A DNA stretch of 64,000 nucleotides from Babylonia areolata (lineage: Eukaryota; Mollusca; Gastropoda; Neogastropoda; Buccinidae). Position numbers and translations under genes: made by a program. This document shows positions 11,660 to 24,239 of this stretch, in pieces. Where the stretch lies: positions 32,771,264 to 32,835,263 of the forward strand of contig NC_134883.1 of assembly GCF_041734735.1 (NCBI RefSeq). The letters are read 5' to 3'. Position 1 is the first letter of the stretch. Each line of letters begins with the position of its first letter. The notes beneath the pieces are model-generated. The model worked only from the letters and a program-made list of their open reading frames with translations, made no database searches and was not told the origin of the DNA.

Positions 11660-14600
11660 CTCATTTTGTGGGTAGGATCACATGAAAAAACGCAAGTAAA
11701 ACGTGACCACTTGTTGGAAACAAGATATTGCAATGAACCGAGCAGAACCACATTGTCAAACAAGAATGTAACATGTTACTACTGACAGAGCAGATTAACG
11801 GACAAACATGCGTCTCTCCCTTTCTCACAAAATCACGACCCAGGTTGACATAGTAATTTGAATGATCCTAGCATACGTCAAGAACAACTCTGTACAACGT
11901 TTCATTTATTAGAATAGTTATGACGTCACTTATCGGTCAGCATAAAAGGTGAGGTTGACCACTCACAAGAACACAATGATCGGACCATACCAAAATTCTT
12001 CATTTGATCAAACGCTCTGGACATAAGATGTGTATGTATGTAGCAGAGAGAGACACTTTATTATCCATAGACACCACTTCATAAATGGACAAGAGAATGG
12101 GCGTGCTTTTTTTCCCCAGTTTGCGTTTACACTAACAGCGTAGCAAGAGCGGTAAAAGACGATGTCTGATTCAGAATTGTATTTTCTTTTCCAAAAATTT
12201 ATTCCGATTCCGCACATTTCAGGTCCGTGCTTGAAACCACGAACTATGATCTACACAGCTTTGCTCTCGATCGGTCTTAACGATTTTCTTAAACTCTGAA
12301 GAAAGAAAAAGAAAAGTATCTGAAAAAAAGTGTTACACAACTCCAAAGCATCATTTTACAAGAAGATTATCTAAAATGATTCTGTACGACAAAAAATGTT
12401 GCCATTTAAAAACAATGTCTTCCAAAATCTTATGAATAATGATCTGTTGATAGAACTGACTTCATGAAACAAGAATAGGAGAAGCCGTTTGACATTAAGC
12501 AGCATTTTAGTTTCTCTTCTGAATCCTCCGATGCGAAACGACACACGACAAGGGGCTGGTAAACTCATGGAAGGAAAATCGCAGAGCACGAGACAACAAA
12601 GACTTCACAATCTACCACAACTGCATAATCCAAGACTTGAGTTGCATATGATATTCTGGAAGATTTTCAGCCTACAAAGAGTCATATGGCACACACATAT
12701 ACATACCTTATTAAATCGGTTGATGAACTCAAACTTAATTACAGACAATGCCATTTAAAGATGCTCATTGATAACTGGGCTGACAGTTCTCCTAACTTAC
12801 GTCAGTTTCATGTCAGATATCATGTTGATGAAAACATTGAAGAGACATTTGCTTGATATTTAAATCGGTAACACAACTCGTGTGGAAAGAAATATCCACA
12901 CATGAAGCCACGACCAAAGCCATATACTTTTTTTTTTATAAATGAGACATGCAAATTGACGATGAGGTAAAATATTCTGTTGTATAATCCGAGTTACTGT
13001 CCACAGATTTCGTTAAGATGGTTTGCAAACAAAAACAGTTTCCACATTTTCATTGGAAAGGCCATCATGATGTGATTGTCATGTACTTTGAAATGTCCAA
13101 CAGTCATTAGAACTGTCAGATTTGATCAAATAAAAAGTCCTTTATGACTTTGTTTTTGGGATAATTTCTCTATATGAGTACCGTGAATTGTTTTACTTGT
13201 GACTGGTTTGAGATTTGTTGATTAGAAACAATGATTCTTTGTCAATCACTAACTTGAATCAATAAAGATTAATGATAATAAAAAGCGACGACAGTGTTTT
13301 TAGATGACAGAAATGATAGGACAATGGCCTTAGATGACAATGATCAAGCTCTTTATGTGCAGCCATTGTGTACAGCTATTGTTTGTGCAGTAACAATATC
13401 TGTTCGTTTAAGTTTGCTGAACGTTCACAGACTGACTATACATATTTAGCACATTTCTGATCATAATTTTCCTTGAACACATTCACAGTAACACAAGCAT
13501 ACACGCACCGTACACACACATTCATCGTTTTGAATCATTATACTTTCTAGTTATCACATCCTGCCAATTGCTGACGAGAATGACAATTGCTGTTTGAACA
13601 GTAACAAAGCCAATATAAGCCCTTGTCTGCTTGTAAGCTGTGAAACGGTATGACTCAGTGTGGTATCATTGTAAGAAGTGATTCTGACCAAACCTAGTGT
13701 GGTGACATGTGGATTGTGCGAACACTGAACATCAAAACTTACACGCTCCAGACAACGAGAACAATTAACTCTTTTTTTTCCATTTCGTGAACTCTTGAGT
13801 ATCTAAACACATGAAACATAGCGACATACGCGATCAGCACTGACGTGCTACACTGACTTTGTACAATATAACAGTGAACTCCATAAAGTACCTTCTGCAT
13901 TCTCTCCTCAGGTATGCCCCTCCCAGAACCCACGTCCCTCAGTAAAACACAGGTAATACCTCTCTTCATAAAACACAGGTGAAACCAATTTGGAAAGGAT
14001 AAATCACAAGTGAAGGAGTGCGCTTACCTCCTTCCCGGTCCCCCTGTGTAAAAGGTGTGTCATCATCATCATCATTATTATTATTATCATCATTATTATG
14101 CACAGTGCATTTAGCAGCATAGAGAGAACTCAACAGAATTCCGAAGCACAACCTTCACAGAGACCGTCTGTAGAGAACGACAGCTGAACGGCGGTCGTTG
14201 TGTAACGCCGTGTTGACGATAGCACAGACGTCAGGGGAGGTAAAAGTCACAACATCTCGATGACAAGGGAGGTCAGTGGGTAGGAAGGGGCCACGACTTT
14301 TGTCCACTCTGTGTCGCACAGTCTCCTGGTTCAGTGTCAGAAAGTGTCCTTTACGCTCTGAATGGTGCAAAGTTGAACATCAGTAAAAGAAAAACACAAT
14401 GCGCGTGCAGGAATTTTTCTCTTGGGTGTCATTCCCTTCCGAGGGTGCAATGAAAAACTGCGCACAACTCACACTCGTGTTCATGGAATCTGGAAATCTA
14501 AAAGGACCTCACACATAAATCAAAATACTGGTCCCAAGACAAAAAGTTCGCGGAATCTAGTAAACATGTGCACACAACATACAAGCGATTTCCAAACACA

Positions 14601-16093
14601 CCTTCTCTCTCTCCATCACACAGACAAACAGCAAATAATGTGAACTACACATGCAACAGTCCGTTTAACAAAGAAATAATTCACAACCAGTCCAAGAAAA
14701 AAAAAATCTCAAGTTTACGGGGGGGAGGAAAATCTTGGCACTCGCTGCCACGGCAAAGATCTTGTTTTCCCTTTACACATCATCACGTCTGGAACTGATC
14801 CATAAATATTCATCTGTTCGCACAAGGTGTCAGTTCTCGTGTCTGATCAAGCACAACTCTTGGCGTTCCAGTCCACTGTGGGCAGGAGACAGCCACGGCG
14901 GCGGCGGCAGTGCGGGCAGTTCTGATGTATTGTCGGGGTTGAGGCGAGCAGTCAATAAGGAGGAAATTGGCTCCACTGTAAGCAGGATGTTTTTCGCTGG
15001 CATCGTGGATCTAAGGATATGTACCGATCACACAAAGGGGACTGTGTGGCAGACTAGCGCGGATGGGGTGTCCTGAAAGATTGGATCATCCTGTCGAAGT
15101 GATCAGCGATGCCATGAATGTTTTACTACATTATTTCCGGGTTTATTTTTTTGTTTGTTTATCTTGGTGTCGGATAAAATGTTTCCATTTCCCAATACTG
15201 GGAGATAAGTGATTATGTACAAAACATTATTTTGTTTCTGATTTTGCGCCAGATACAGTCCATCTCCATTCTGATTTTCGTAGTATTGTTCGTATGGTGA
15301 CTTTTAGAATCAAACGTAAGCGTACAGTCTACACATATCCACTTAATCTATTATCTTTCGGACTTTTTTGCGAGTACGTGAAGGGAATATACCTTTTTCC
15401 TCTCGTTTGTAGCCACTCTCTTAGTCCACTATCATTTGCCTCCGTCCCCACTGCATTCATCTTCAGCATAGTTACTCCCCACAGGAAAAATGTCTCGCTG
15501 GCTGTTAAAAGCCAACAGTGGAGTATTTTGTTCAGCTATCACAATCACAAACGAAACCCTTCTCAAGATCACATATAAAAACGCTCCCGTTACATTAAAA
15601 AAAAACAAAAACAAAAAAACCCAGCGTGAAGTCCCGTTACTGCCGGAACCTGTTGTCCGCAATATCTCAGACTGCCACAGATTCAGATTTCTGAGATTTA
15701 CGCTGAAAAGACGAACTGGGTGGTACATTGCTTACTGGTACTTAGATTCTATTATATCTTGTACCATCAACAGGAATCTTCCAATCAATCCACTGGTCCT
15801 GAAACTAAACACCAGTGTCTGTGTGTGACACACTATCAATGGAACACCTAAAGGACTTGTAGACACCACAACGTGCAGCAGAGCACGTGGCGCAGTTGTA
15901 GGTGGTGGTGGTGGGGTGTGTAGGTGTGGCAGCCCTCTTCCTCCCTGTCCCCAAGCCAGAATCACAACCATGAAATGAGTGAGGTGGTCTGTCCGTCCCG
16001 CCCCCTGCCACCGCTCCCCGGGGTCACCACAGTCCAGGGACACGGGGCGGCGGGCGGGCCGACGTCAATGTCCGTCACCGTGTGTCCGGGCCT
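11660..16093 (-). other. Microsatellite-poor stretch, possible long 3' UTR
   Basis: About 4.4 kb follow the candidate stop with no long dinucleotide tract and no recognised transposon. This contrasts with the rest of the window. No convincing coding exon was found on either strand. Possible minus-strand AATAAA signals occur at 15142-15147, 12198-12203, 12057-12062 and 11905-11910. This would fit a long neuronal-type 3' UTR, but it could equally be ordinary flanking DNA. A short trinucleotide run (ATC/ATT) lies at 14059-14098. Confidence 0.3.
15142..15147 (-). terminator. Candidate polyadenylation signal
   Basis: AATAAA on the minus strand, about 950 bases after the candidate stop of exon H. 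It is the first such hexamer noticed downstream. The flanking A-rich sequence lowers its specificity. Confidence 0.2.
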
Positions 16094-16195
16094 TTAAAGT
16101 GAGAGGACGCCAAGCGTCACAGTCCGCGCAACCAGTAAGCAGGCCAGTGATGACATCAACACGAGCGTCCAGTGACGTGGCGATGACGTCACAGG
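16020..16195. promoter_or_regulatory. GC-rich patch with clustered CRE-like motifs
   Basis: A perfect palindromic CRE (TGACGTCA) lies at 16184-16191, with TGACGTGG about 11 bases to the left, TGACATCA near 16150 and GACGTCA near 16060. The patch is GC-rich against an AT-rich background and overlaps candidate exon H. It could be coding sequence, a regulatory island, or both. Confidence 0.3.
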
Positions 16196-16230
16196 GGCTC
16201 CTGCGTTGTGGGTGTAGTAACTGCTACCTT
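16094..16230 (-). CDS. Candidate exon H: alternative C-terminus with GPI-signal-like tail
   Basis: A phase-1 acceptor (CTGTTTGTGTTGCAG) opens a frame that joins exon G through a Lys codon and runs 44 residues to TAA. The tail starts GSSYYTHNAGAPVTSS, has a short polar spacer PRHW, then a 24-residue mostly hydrophobic stretch (TLVLMSSLACLLVARTVTLG and VLSL) to the stop. Small residues (NAGA or TSS), a spacer and a C-terminal hydrophobic stretch are the features of a GPI-attachment signal. One Arg in the hydrophobic part weakens it. No ankyrin-binding FIGQY-type tail is present. It could be a GPI-anchored isoform, the only terminus of a GPI-anchored paralogue, or a chance frame in a GC-rich patch. 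Phase match and stop position support the first two; no transcript evidence is available. Confidence 0.5.
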
Positions 16231-17359
16231 CTGCAACACAAACAGATCCATAATTACTTCTTTTTTTTTTCTTTTTTTTTTTTCCAAATCTTGATGCTTG
16301 ATATTTGTTAAGGGAATTAACTCACTCAGTACGGCCAGTCCTCTCTTCTCCTCTACACAGACCCCTCGGATGTCCAGTGGGTGTCTGAATGACCCAACCT
16401 TTAGCTTCCGTCGTCAGAATTGTGGTATTCTTTGTCAACATTCACCTCTTTAGTATAAGAGCCTTCCGATTGCAATATTTTGATGATGGTAATTGGGATG
16501 AAACGCTGTTAACGTCGTCTCTTTCGCCGTTCGTATGGAGAGAGTTAACTGGTTTTTCATCATTGTGGTATTGCAGCTTCATTTTCAAACAGTGAGTTCA
16601 AACGCACGCGCGCGAGTCCTGTAAAATGTAGGATCAAAAGTATGAAGAGTATGAAGTACGTTCTATCCCCTGGGAGAAATGTTCTGTTGCTGATGAAGGA
16701 CTGTCTGCCGTTTTCGGGGTGGGGTGTGGGGTGTGGGGTGGGGGGCGTTGCCTTTACATAACCTGATCCTGGCTTGCCTTGCCTTTGTCAAAGAGACGTG
16801 TGGAATGTTTCCCGTTGAGTGGGGAAAGCTGTTGAAGCCACAGGTGTCCAAAGTGAATATCAGGGAAGCATTGGGACACTTTGTTTTAGGAAAGTGAAAC
16901 TTCAGCCGGATTTTAACAAGGGAAACCACAATATTCCTTCTATGAGGATGAACTGTGGACCCGTTTTTTCTGATGCGACTGACATCACAAGCTAAATGAG
17001 ATTTGTATTATGTTCTTGTGGAAACCAATTTCTCTTAAGTTCAGGGAGAGGTCATCGCTATAGTGCAGCACCTTTTTCGCTTTTCTCTTTTCCCGTTTGT
17101 GAATTTGTTTTCTCATGCGTGATCTATTGGTGGGTGGGTTGTGGCAGCTGATTATAATATAAGAGGATGTTTAATGCAAGGGAAGACGATGAATTAAACA
17201 GTATTTCAATGCGATGATTAAAAAAATAATTTAAAAAAATCGCGGTGCGAACTGCGCCTTTTGTGATGTGAGAAAAATGTAGGAATAAACAGGGGGCATT
17301 AATTTTGTTTTCATGAACGGAAGGGCGGTTGACGGGAAGGGGTGGGTGGGGTGGCTGTG

Positions 17360-18660
17360 TAACACTGCCAAAAACATGAATCACGCAGAAACGTTTCCAG
17401 CTTCAGTTTCGCAGCTTGGCACTGCATTCCAGACAGTAGTGGGGGAGAAAAAATGGTTTGTTTCGTGTGTCTTCTCTTTAGCCTGGCAGGAAATGCAGCG
17501 CCATTTATTTTTTCTTCTCGCTGATATTGTCTCCCCATTAGCACTGGAAGCACCTTGTTACGTTTGGCACCTCTGTCACCACGCTCGTTCACTTCCCTGA
17601 TTCACCAACACCTCTCGGTTACATGGGACACCAGAACCCGGGGCCCTCTAACTGGCCCATTAGTGCTGCGGGGATCTTGTGTTTGGTTTGGGGTTCTTTT
17701 TTTTATTTTTTTATTTTTTTTATTAGCTTTCTGGTTTTTTGGATGACAGCGGAATGGAGCGAGGTGTGTGTGTGCATTCTCGTTGTTGTGCTGGTTTCGG
17801 GTAGGGTGGAAATGGATGCGGAGAGAAAAAATGTACATGAAACCTAAGCGTTGGAGGGTGCGGCGGAAGGAGGTGTGTGTTTACGTTGTTGTGCAGCGGT
17901 GAGGTGGGGAGAAGGGGGCAGTGGCGGACAAAAAGATGTATATGGGCGGAAGTGGACTCATCACACAGACGGTCTCCAAAACGTCTCCATTGCGCGACTT
18001 CATTAACGGCCCTCCCCCTGTTGGCAAACAAACAAACATGTTCGCCTTTTGGAACGATGCGTCAATACACTCTGAACCAAAAACAGGGGGAAGGGGGGCC
18101 GGGGGGTGGGGTGGGGGGGGGCAGTGTGAATAGAAAGCAAATGAAAAATAGAAAGCAATGGAATAAACAGAGAAAAGGAGGAACCAGAAGGCTGTTAGGG
18201 TTTGAGAGCAGCAATGTTGTTTGAATTCTGCAGCGGGTAAACACAGGCAGCAGCACTGTGCCCTGAATGCTGGGTCAACAACTGAAGCAGACGCTTGGTG
18301 GACTGGTCGGTTAACGGATAAAACTGACATCAACACGAGGTCGCTGGGCATCATGGCTGACACGGGTGATGTGTGCATGGATCAGGGTGAAAGATCAATT
18401 ATTTTCATTACAAGCTGTGGATGGGGAGGTAGGGGTGGAGAGGCAAGTCACTGTGAGGGAGACAGGTCCATGTCAGGTCTGTGCCCCGTCATGTCAGGTC
18501 TGTGTCCCGTTGAAAAGTCCCACCATAATGAACTCAGCACTGCACAAAGGCATTTCCCGGGCACAACATCACATCTTTCGGAACATCTACCATGCAGGTC
18601 AGATCTTTTTTTTTTTTAATTGATGACGGTTCTAAAGTTTGCCTTCTGGAGTTTCCTTTT
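17360..18660 (+). repeat. Block duplication 1, left copy
   Basis: It is aligned by eye with 18760-19900. Shared blocks in the same order are AAAAACATNAATCA, GGCCCATTAGTGCTGC, ATGGAGCGAGGTGT, TCACGTTGTTGTGCAG-like, GGGCGGAAG, CAGACGGTCTCCAAA, GCGCGACTTCATTAAC, CTGTTGGCAAACAAACAAAC, AGTGCCCTGAATGC and GGTCAACAA. The copies differ by many substitutions and indels, so the event is old. No coding frame is conserved between them. Confidence 0.8.
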
Positions 18661-18759
18661 ATTTACCACAAAGAGGACATCCACCAACCACGAAAAACAG
18701 TCCCACAAGCAAGTTTTGAAATGTAACTACCTTCTCTTTGAGAGAAGGTGGAATTTGTG

Positions 18760-19900
18760 ACCACCCAAAAACATCAATCAAACAGAACATTTTGGTTCTA
18801 TACATTGGCAGTGCCCTCAAACAGTCGGGAAAAAGGGGTGTTGTTCATGTGGCTTCTTTTTACAGTAGCATATTATATTGTCCTTCTCATTGACACCGTT
18901 TCCGCATTGATGAAACTTGTTACCTTTGGCAGCTCTGTCACCGGGCTTGTTCCCTTCTTAAGCAACATCCCTCAGTTACACAGACTACCACAATCCACAA
19001 CCCTTTAAATGGCCCATTAGTGCTGCAGGTTCTTTTGTTCTGGAAAATTCGTTCTTTTGCTTTCAGTTTTTTTGGAATGACACTGGAATGGAGCGAGGTG
19101 TTTTCGCTGTTGTGCTGGGTTCAGTTGATGTGGAAATTACGAAGAGAAAGTAAGTGAGAGAAATGCTGTTCATCAAATAGCGTGGTGGAGGTGAAGGGAA
19201 GTGTGTTCACGTTGTTGTGCAGGGGTGGGGCTGAAGGTGTGTGGGGGCAGTGACGGACAGAAAGATGTAAATGGGCGGAAGGGGGCTCATCAAACAGACG
19301 GTCTCCAAACGCTCTGTCGATCGCGCGACTTCATTAACAGTCCTCCCCCCTGTTGGCAAACAAACAAACACGTTCGTCGTTTAGAGCCACAGCCACGTTG
19401 TTAGCACACAGCGCGCCGCATAACACAGCACGGCAATTTGCGCTGTGGGATCGTCAACACGCATCGTAGTGCACGCTTTGAAGAAAAGAACAAAATCGAA
19501 GGAAGGGGTTAAAAAAACACACACAAAAACGGAGTAAACAGAAAGCTGTCAGGTTTTGCCAGCATCACGCCGTTTGAATTCCGCACCAAGTCAACAGAAG
19601 CGTTTAGCACAGTGCCCTGAATGCCGGGTCAACAATGGAGGCCGACACTCGGCAGGCCGCTCGGTCACCGGTTCAAGTGGACAATCAACAGGAACCCACG
19701 TGAAAGATCCAATATTTTCATTCAACCTGTGGCCGGGTAAATGGGTGGGTCGGTGGGTGGAGAAGGGGATCGGTGTGGAGATTGAAAGCAGCTCTGCATG
19801 AAACCAGTGTCACGGACATCACAGCCGTGTTCAGAAAAATTACAACGAAAACCAAATATATTATTTGAATAAAAGATGATTCAAAAGTTTGCCTTTAGTA
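18760..19900 (+). repeat. Block duplication 1, right copy
   Basis: Second copy of the roughly 1.2 kb unit in direct orientation about 1.4 kb away. It ends at the AAAGTTTGCCTT motif, which also ends the left copy near 18645. Neither copy has transposon ends that I can see. Confidence 0.8.
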
Positions 19901-20207
19901 GCTGTTTGTTTGGGGGTTTTTTTCCTCTGGAATTTTGAAGCGTGTATGCCTTCAGCAGCTTTGGGTGGACTGGTGACTGCTGTTGTCTGGACCTAACGTC
20001 GTTATCCCTGCATCGCTACGTCTTCGCTTTTCTAGTTCCGGCTTATCGTTGTGCCGATCTTGCCCAGCAGTCTAGACTAATCAGATTCTTACCTTTCCAT
20101 CCTTTTCCTTAAGTCATAAAGCTGGGATGGAGAAACGATGGCTTTGAGGGTTTCAGCCGACGATCGTCAGCTCAACATCAGCAATTTTGAAAAAAATAAA
20201 AATAATA

Positions 20208-21044
20208 AAAACAACGAGAGGCAAGGCCTTAAAGACTCACTTGTGATACACTTAAAAAAAATCCAAGCTTTTTATGTATTGAGTATAATGCATTTACTGT
20301 TATATTTATATTTTTTATATTCTCTAAACTTGGCACTTTGATCTGATATTCGACCCAACAAAAGATCTGTCATTATCATTTTTTGTTCAAACAGGAACTT
20401 CTTTTGCTAAGCATAGAAGGTTTGTTTATTGCAAACGTTTTGGTGCAGACAGTAAAACAAGGGAAATTACTCTGCTGGGGGACTTAGTTTGCTTTAAACT
20501 GATCTTTCTCATCTTAAACATTACATTTTGAAATTATACTCAATACATAAAATGCTTGGATGTTTTTTAAAAAGTGCATCGCAAGTGAGTCTTGAAGGCC
20601 TTGCCTCTCTTGTTTCAAAATGTAATGTTTAAGATGAGAAAGATCAATTTAAAGCAAATTAAGTCCCCTAGCATTAATTAGAGTAATTTCCCTTTTTTTA
20701 CTAACTGCACCAAAACGTTTGCAAAATAAATAAAACTTCCATGCTTAGCAAAAGAAGTTCCTGTTTGAACAAAAAATGATAATAATGACTGCTCTTGTTG
20801 TTGGGTCAGAATATCAGATCAAAGTGCCAAGTTTAGAGAATACAAAAAATATGAATACAACAGTAAATGCAGTTTGCATATAATTAGGCTTCATTTTTTT
20901 ATTTTTTTTGTGCCCATCACAGAGGTGCAATATTGTTTTAAACAAGATGACTGGAAAGAACTGAATTTTTCCGATTTTTATGCCTAATTTGGTGTCGACT
21001 GACAAAGTATTTGCAGAGAAAATGTCAATGTTAAAGTTTACCAC

Positions 21045-21101
<57 letters not shown>

Positions 21102-21150
21102 ACCGAACACCGGGTTAAAACATAGACTCACTTTGTTTACACAAGTGAGT
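20208..21150 (+). mobile_element. Nested inverted-repeat (fold-back) element
   Basis: Two inverted pairs are nested. Segment 20208-20290 pairs with 20532-20612, and segment 20287-20540 pairs with 20610-20860 with a spacer of only about 70 bases. The right part continues through a (CA)n tract (21046-21097) to a small hairpin at 21124-21150 (GACTCACTT / AAGTGAGTC). The left arm looks like a second, shorter copy of the same element inserted head to head. No protein is encoded. The transcript could form a hairpin of about 250 base pairs. Confidence 0.6.
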
Positions 21151-21909
21151 CAAAAATAAAAACGTATTGAATATGAAGAAGGCAGCCATCAAAAGCGCAT
21201 GGCGTGTAAAGTTGAAGGTCTGAGTGGTGGTTGTCCTGAGAACAGTTATGTCTTGACAACTGTTAGCATTATAATCCTGTGACTGAACCGAAGGCGTGAC
21301 GGACAGTGCTAAATTTCTTTTGTGAATTTGCCAAATGGAAACCCCAGTAAAGCTGAATAGTATAGCATCTCTGTCTGTCTGTCTCCAACAACCATATATA
21401 CGACCACCAATTCGTGCTGCAAATCGTGTGGAAAGAGAAAGAAATGGTGAAAGAAACCAAAGTTCATTATGATTAAGAAGTAAATTTGATACCCAAATGA
21501 TTCTCACACCGATTCTGAAAAAAGGGTATTTCACACAATAGATAATGATTTTACATTCCTTTTCAAAGTAATTCATTTTCCGTCAGCAATACGTAAGAGA
21601 TTACAGCTCCAATTATTTACACTGCACTACACTGCTCGTCATTGTGCTCTGCTCGGCAAGGCAACAAAGCAAGAGGTCAGGGAAGTAAGGTTTGCCTGCG
21701 CAACAAAACATTGTGCATTAACTCCCTTCCAACTTGTTGTAAAATGTCAGGGTCTCCATCGGGCAGTTAAAGATAGGAGGGGACAGAGTGGTGGTGACAT
21801 GCATGGGGAGGGAGGAGGGATACTACTGAAAAGTGAGTGCGTGGAAATGTCATGATGAAGTTCTGATGGGTTTTTCCTTACTGGACGTGTGAGATCATCT
21901 CTACATTGC

Positions 21910-21949
<40 letters not shown>

Positions 21950-22424
21950 TGGAATGAAAACTGCAGGGTGGATCGATCGAAAAGATAATTGTGTGGTTGT
22001 TAAAATCTTATGCGGCTGCACTAATCCAATAAACAGAAAGATGTTGCCATAAAACAGCCAGACTAAGGAACGCTCTCAATGTGTCCCCAGTGAAAAATCG
22101 ATGTGTCCTCCTTTGTCTGTGACCCCAAACCAGGAATGGACAGGATTAGGTTTCATCCGTTGACGCTGTAAAGAAATAGAATGATGTCAATGAGCCAAAC
22201 GGATATGACTTGTAAACAGTATTTATAGCTATATGTCTTTCCTATCACAAGCTTTACCAGGATTTTTTCCTTATCTCTCTGACCACTCAGAAAAGGAGAT
22301 AACAGAAACGCAACTTTCTGACTTGCTCACGTTTTTCTCTTATCGAACAGTGTCTGTACGTGCGTGTGTGCATTCGGTCATTTATCACTCCTTTATTTTC
22401 CGGGGCTCCTCAGACCTGTTCTTT

Positions 22425-22930
22425 GGACACCATTGCCTGGAAAATCCCGGCCACAATGCGAGAAGTTCTCTTCAAATGTCATGACGACTCACATCAAAGG
22501 CGCCGCGCCTCTGCTGACGCACACAAAAAAATTATCCAGTCTTCAGAGATCGAGTCCATCTTGAAAACTACTGGCCAAAAAGTATTGGGAAAAATCGCTA
22601 ACCCTTAAAGCTGAAAAGACAGGTTAAAATTTCCCGCAGAAGAAAAGGTCAAGGTAAATAGGGCAGGAGGGTGGGGAAGAAAGGGAGGGGGGGGGGGGGG
22701 CAGTTGAACAGAGGAAGTGGGAGACAAGAGCTGCTGGCCTGACTGTCGATTGGAGATGGTTTGTGTTTGTTTCATCTTATTCTGTTATTTTCGTTTGATT
22801 TTATTTGTGATCGTTTGAAGTCCACTCGTGTTTGACGTGGAGTTCCCCTGACAAATACTCCGGCTTTCCTGAAGGAAGGCTAAAGAGGGAATTAGCAGCG
22901 CTTTGAGGGCCCGATGCAAGGGGGAACTGG
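22425..22930 (+). repeat. Block duplication 2, left copy
   Basis: It shares GCCACAATGCG, CTCTTCAAATGTCATGA, ACATCAAAGGC, CAGTCTTCAGAGA, GAAAAGGTCAAGGTAAA, GATTGGA, GTTTGAA(G/T)TCCACT and CGTTTGAC-like blocks, in order, with 24240-24650. A poly-G run lies inside this copy only. Confidence 0.75.
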
Positions 22931-24165
22931 GGGGTTTACGTTCCACTTTCTGTCATTTTCTTTTCTGATCTGCAACCACCAGTCGGACTTCTCGTCCAGC
23001 GAACCGCAGGACTTTTAGCCCAACGTGCCCTGCACTGCGTAACATCTATCGAATAAAGAGTGCGACCACAAACATACACTGCACTGCAAGGCACTTTGCG
23101 ATAAACAGGCAGTGGACAATGTGTGCATTAACCAGCCTGTGGTCTGATGCTTTGAAAATGTCACTTGTGCCATTAGCAGGAAAGTGGGGCGGGGGTGGTG
23201 GTGGTGGTGGTTGAAGTTAGGAGGCGGAGGAATGGTGTTGGGGAGAGGCAGGGAATACGTATGCTGAAATGAAAGTGAAGCACTCAGATCGAGTTTTTCC
23301 GCACTGGGTCTTATCATCTGACTGCAGTACATTATCATTAATGGAGTGGTGAGGAGGGGTAGGGGATGAGGGCGGCTTCTTTGTGGTCTTAGCCTGGCAG
23401 GCTGGAAGAATGCACGATTTCGATTTTTTTTTTTTTAATGAGGCGGTTTTGTGTACTGATGCATAAATATGACATTTTGAAAGGTTCTATGACGTGTCTG
23501 TATATTTTCTTCTTCAACATACTGACAAATGCGGTGTGGTAGTTTATGAGTGTTTAATTTATAAGCAATTGAAGCTGTACATGTGTACTGAACGATGGAT
23601 CGCCGGGGGATAACGCGAAGAGAGAGGAAAGACAAACAAAATGTTCTCTCGAAAACGCAAGATTAACAACTGCTCCATTCAAGACAAGGTGTACGTTTGG
23701 TCTTCAAGTTAACGAACTGTACATGCTGCTCAACAAATGATAAGTACACAAGCATTAGGTGTTCTGAAAAAAAATCTGCTTAAAAACCGTGGGTCATATA
23801 TATTTTTTTCCCCAGTTATTTTGCATTAATGGCTAGGTCATCAACTAAATGCGGCAGCGATTTCATGAATTCCCTGAAAAGAGGAAAAGAGCAGCGGCCG
23901 CACACTCATAACTGACTTGTCCGTGATTTTCCTTTTTGAGGGTTAACTTGCTTGAAACTCTATACCCATAAGATTGATGTGGATTTGCAATTCGATTTTT
24001 GTTTGTTTTAATGAAGAGCTGATTTAAATATTACCCAAACGAAACTTACACCGGTTAGTATTTTCCGAGCAACGCGTATGCATGCAACTAGTCCTTTCTT
24101 GAACTTTGCAACTGGTCCTTAACTTCTGTTGAAGTCTATAATATGTGCCACAGAGAAATCAAGCG

Positions 24166-24199
<34 letters not shown>

Positions 24200-24239
24200 T
24201 TACCGTAATGAAATGCTCCCTGGGGCAGCACATCCCTTC

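Noticed and set aside
15432-15728. 98-codon minus-strand frame
   Set aside because: Composition is not coding-like (a run of Phe/Leu from T-rich DNA), no family signature, and it lies in a possible 3' UTR.
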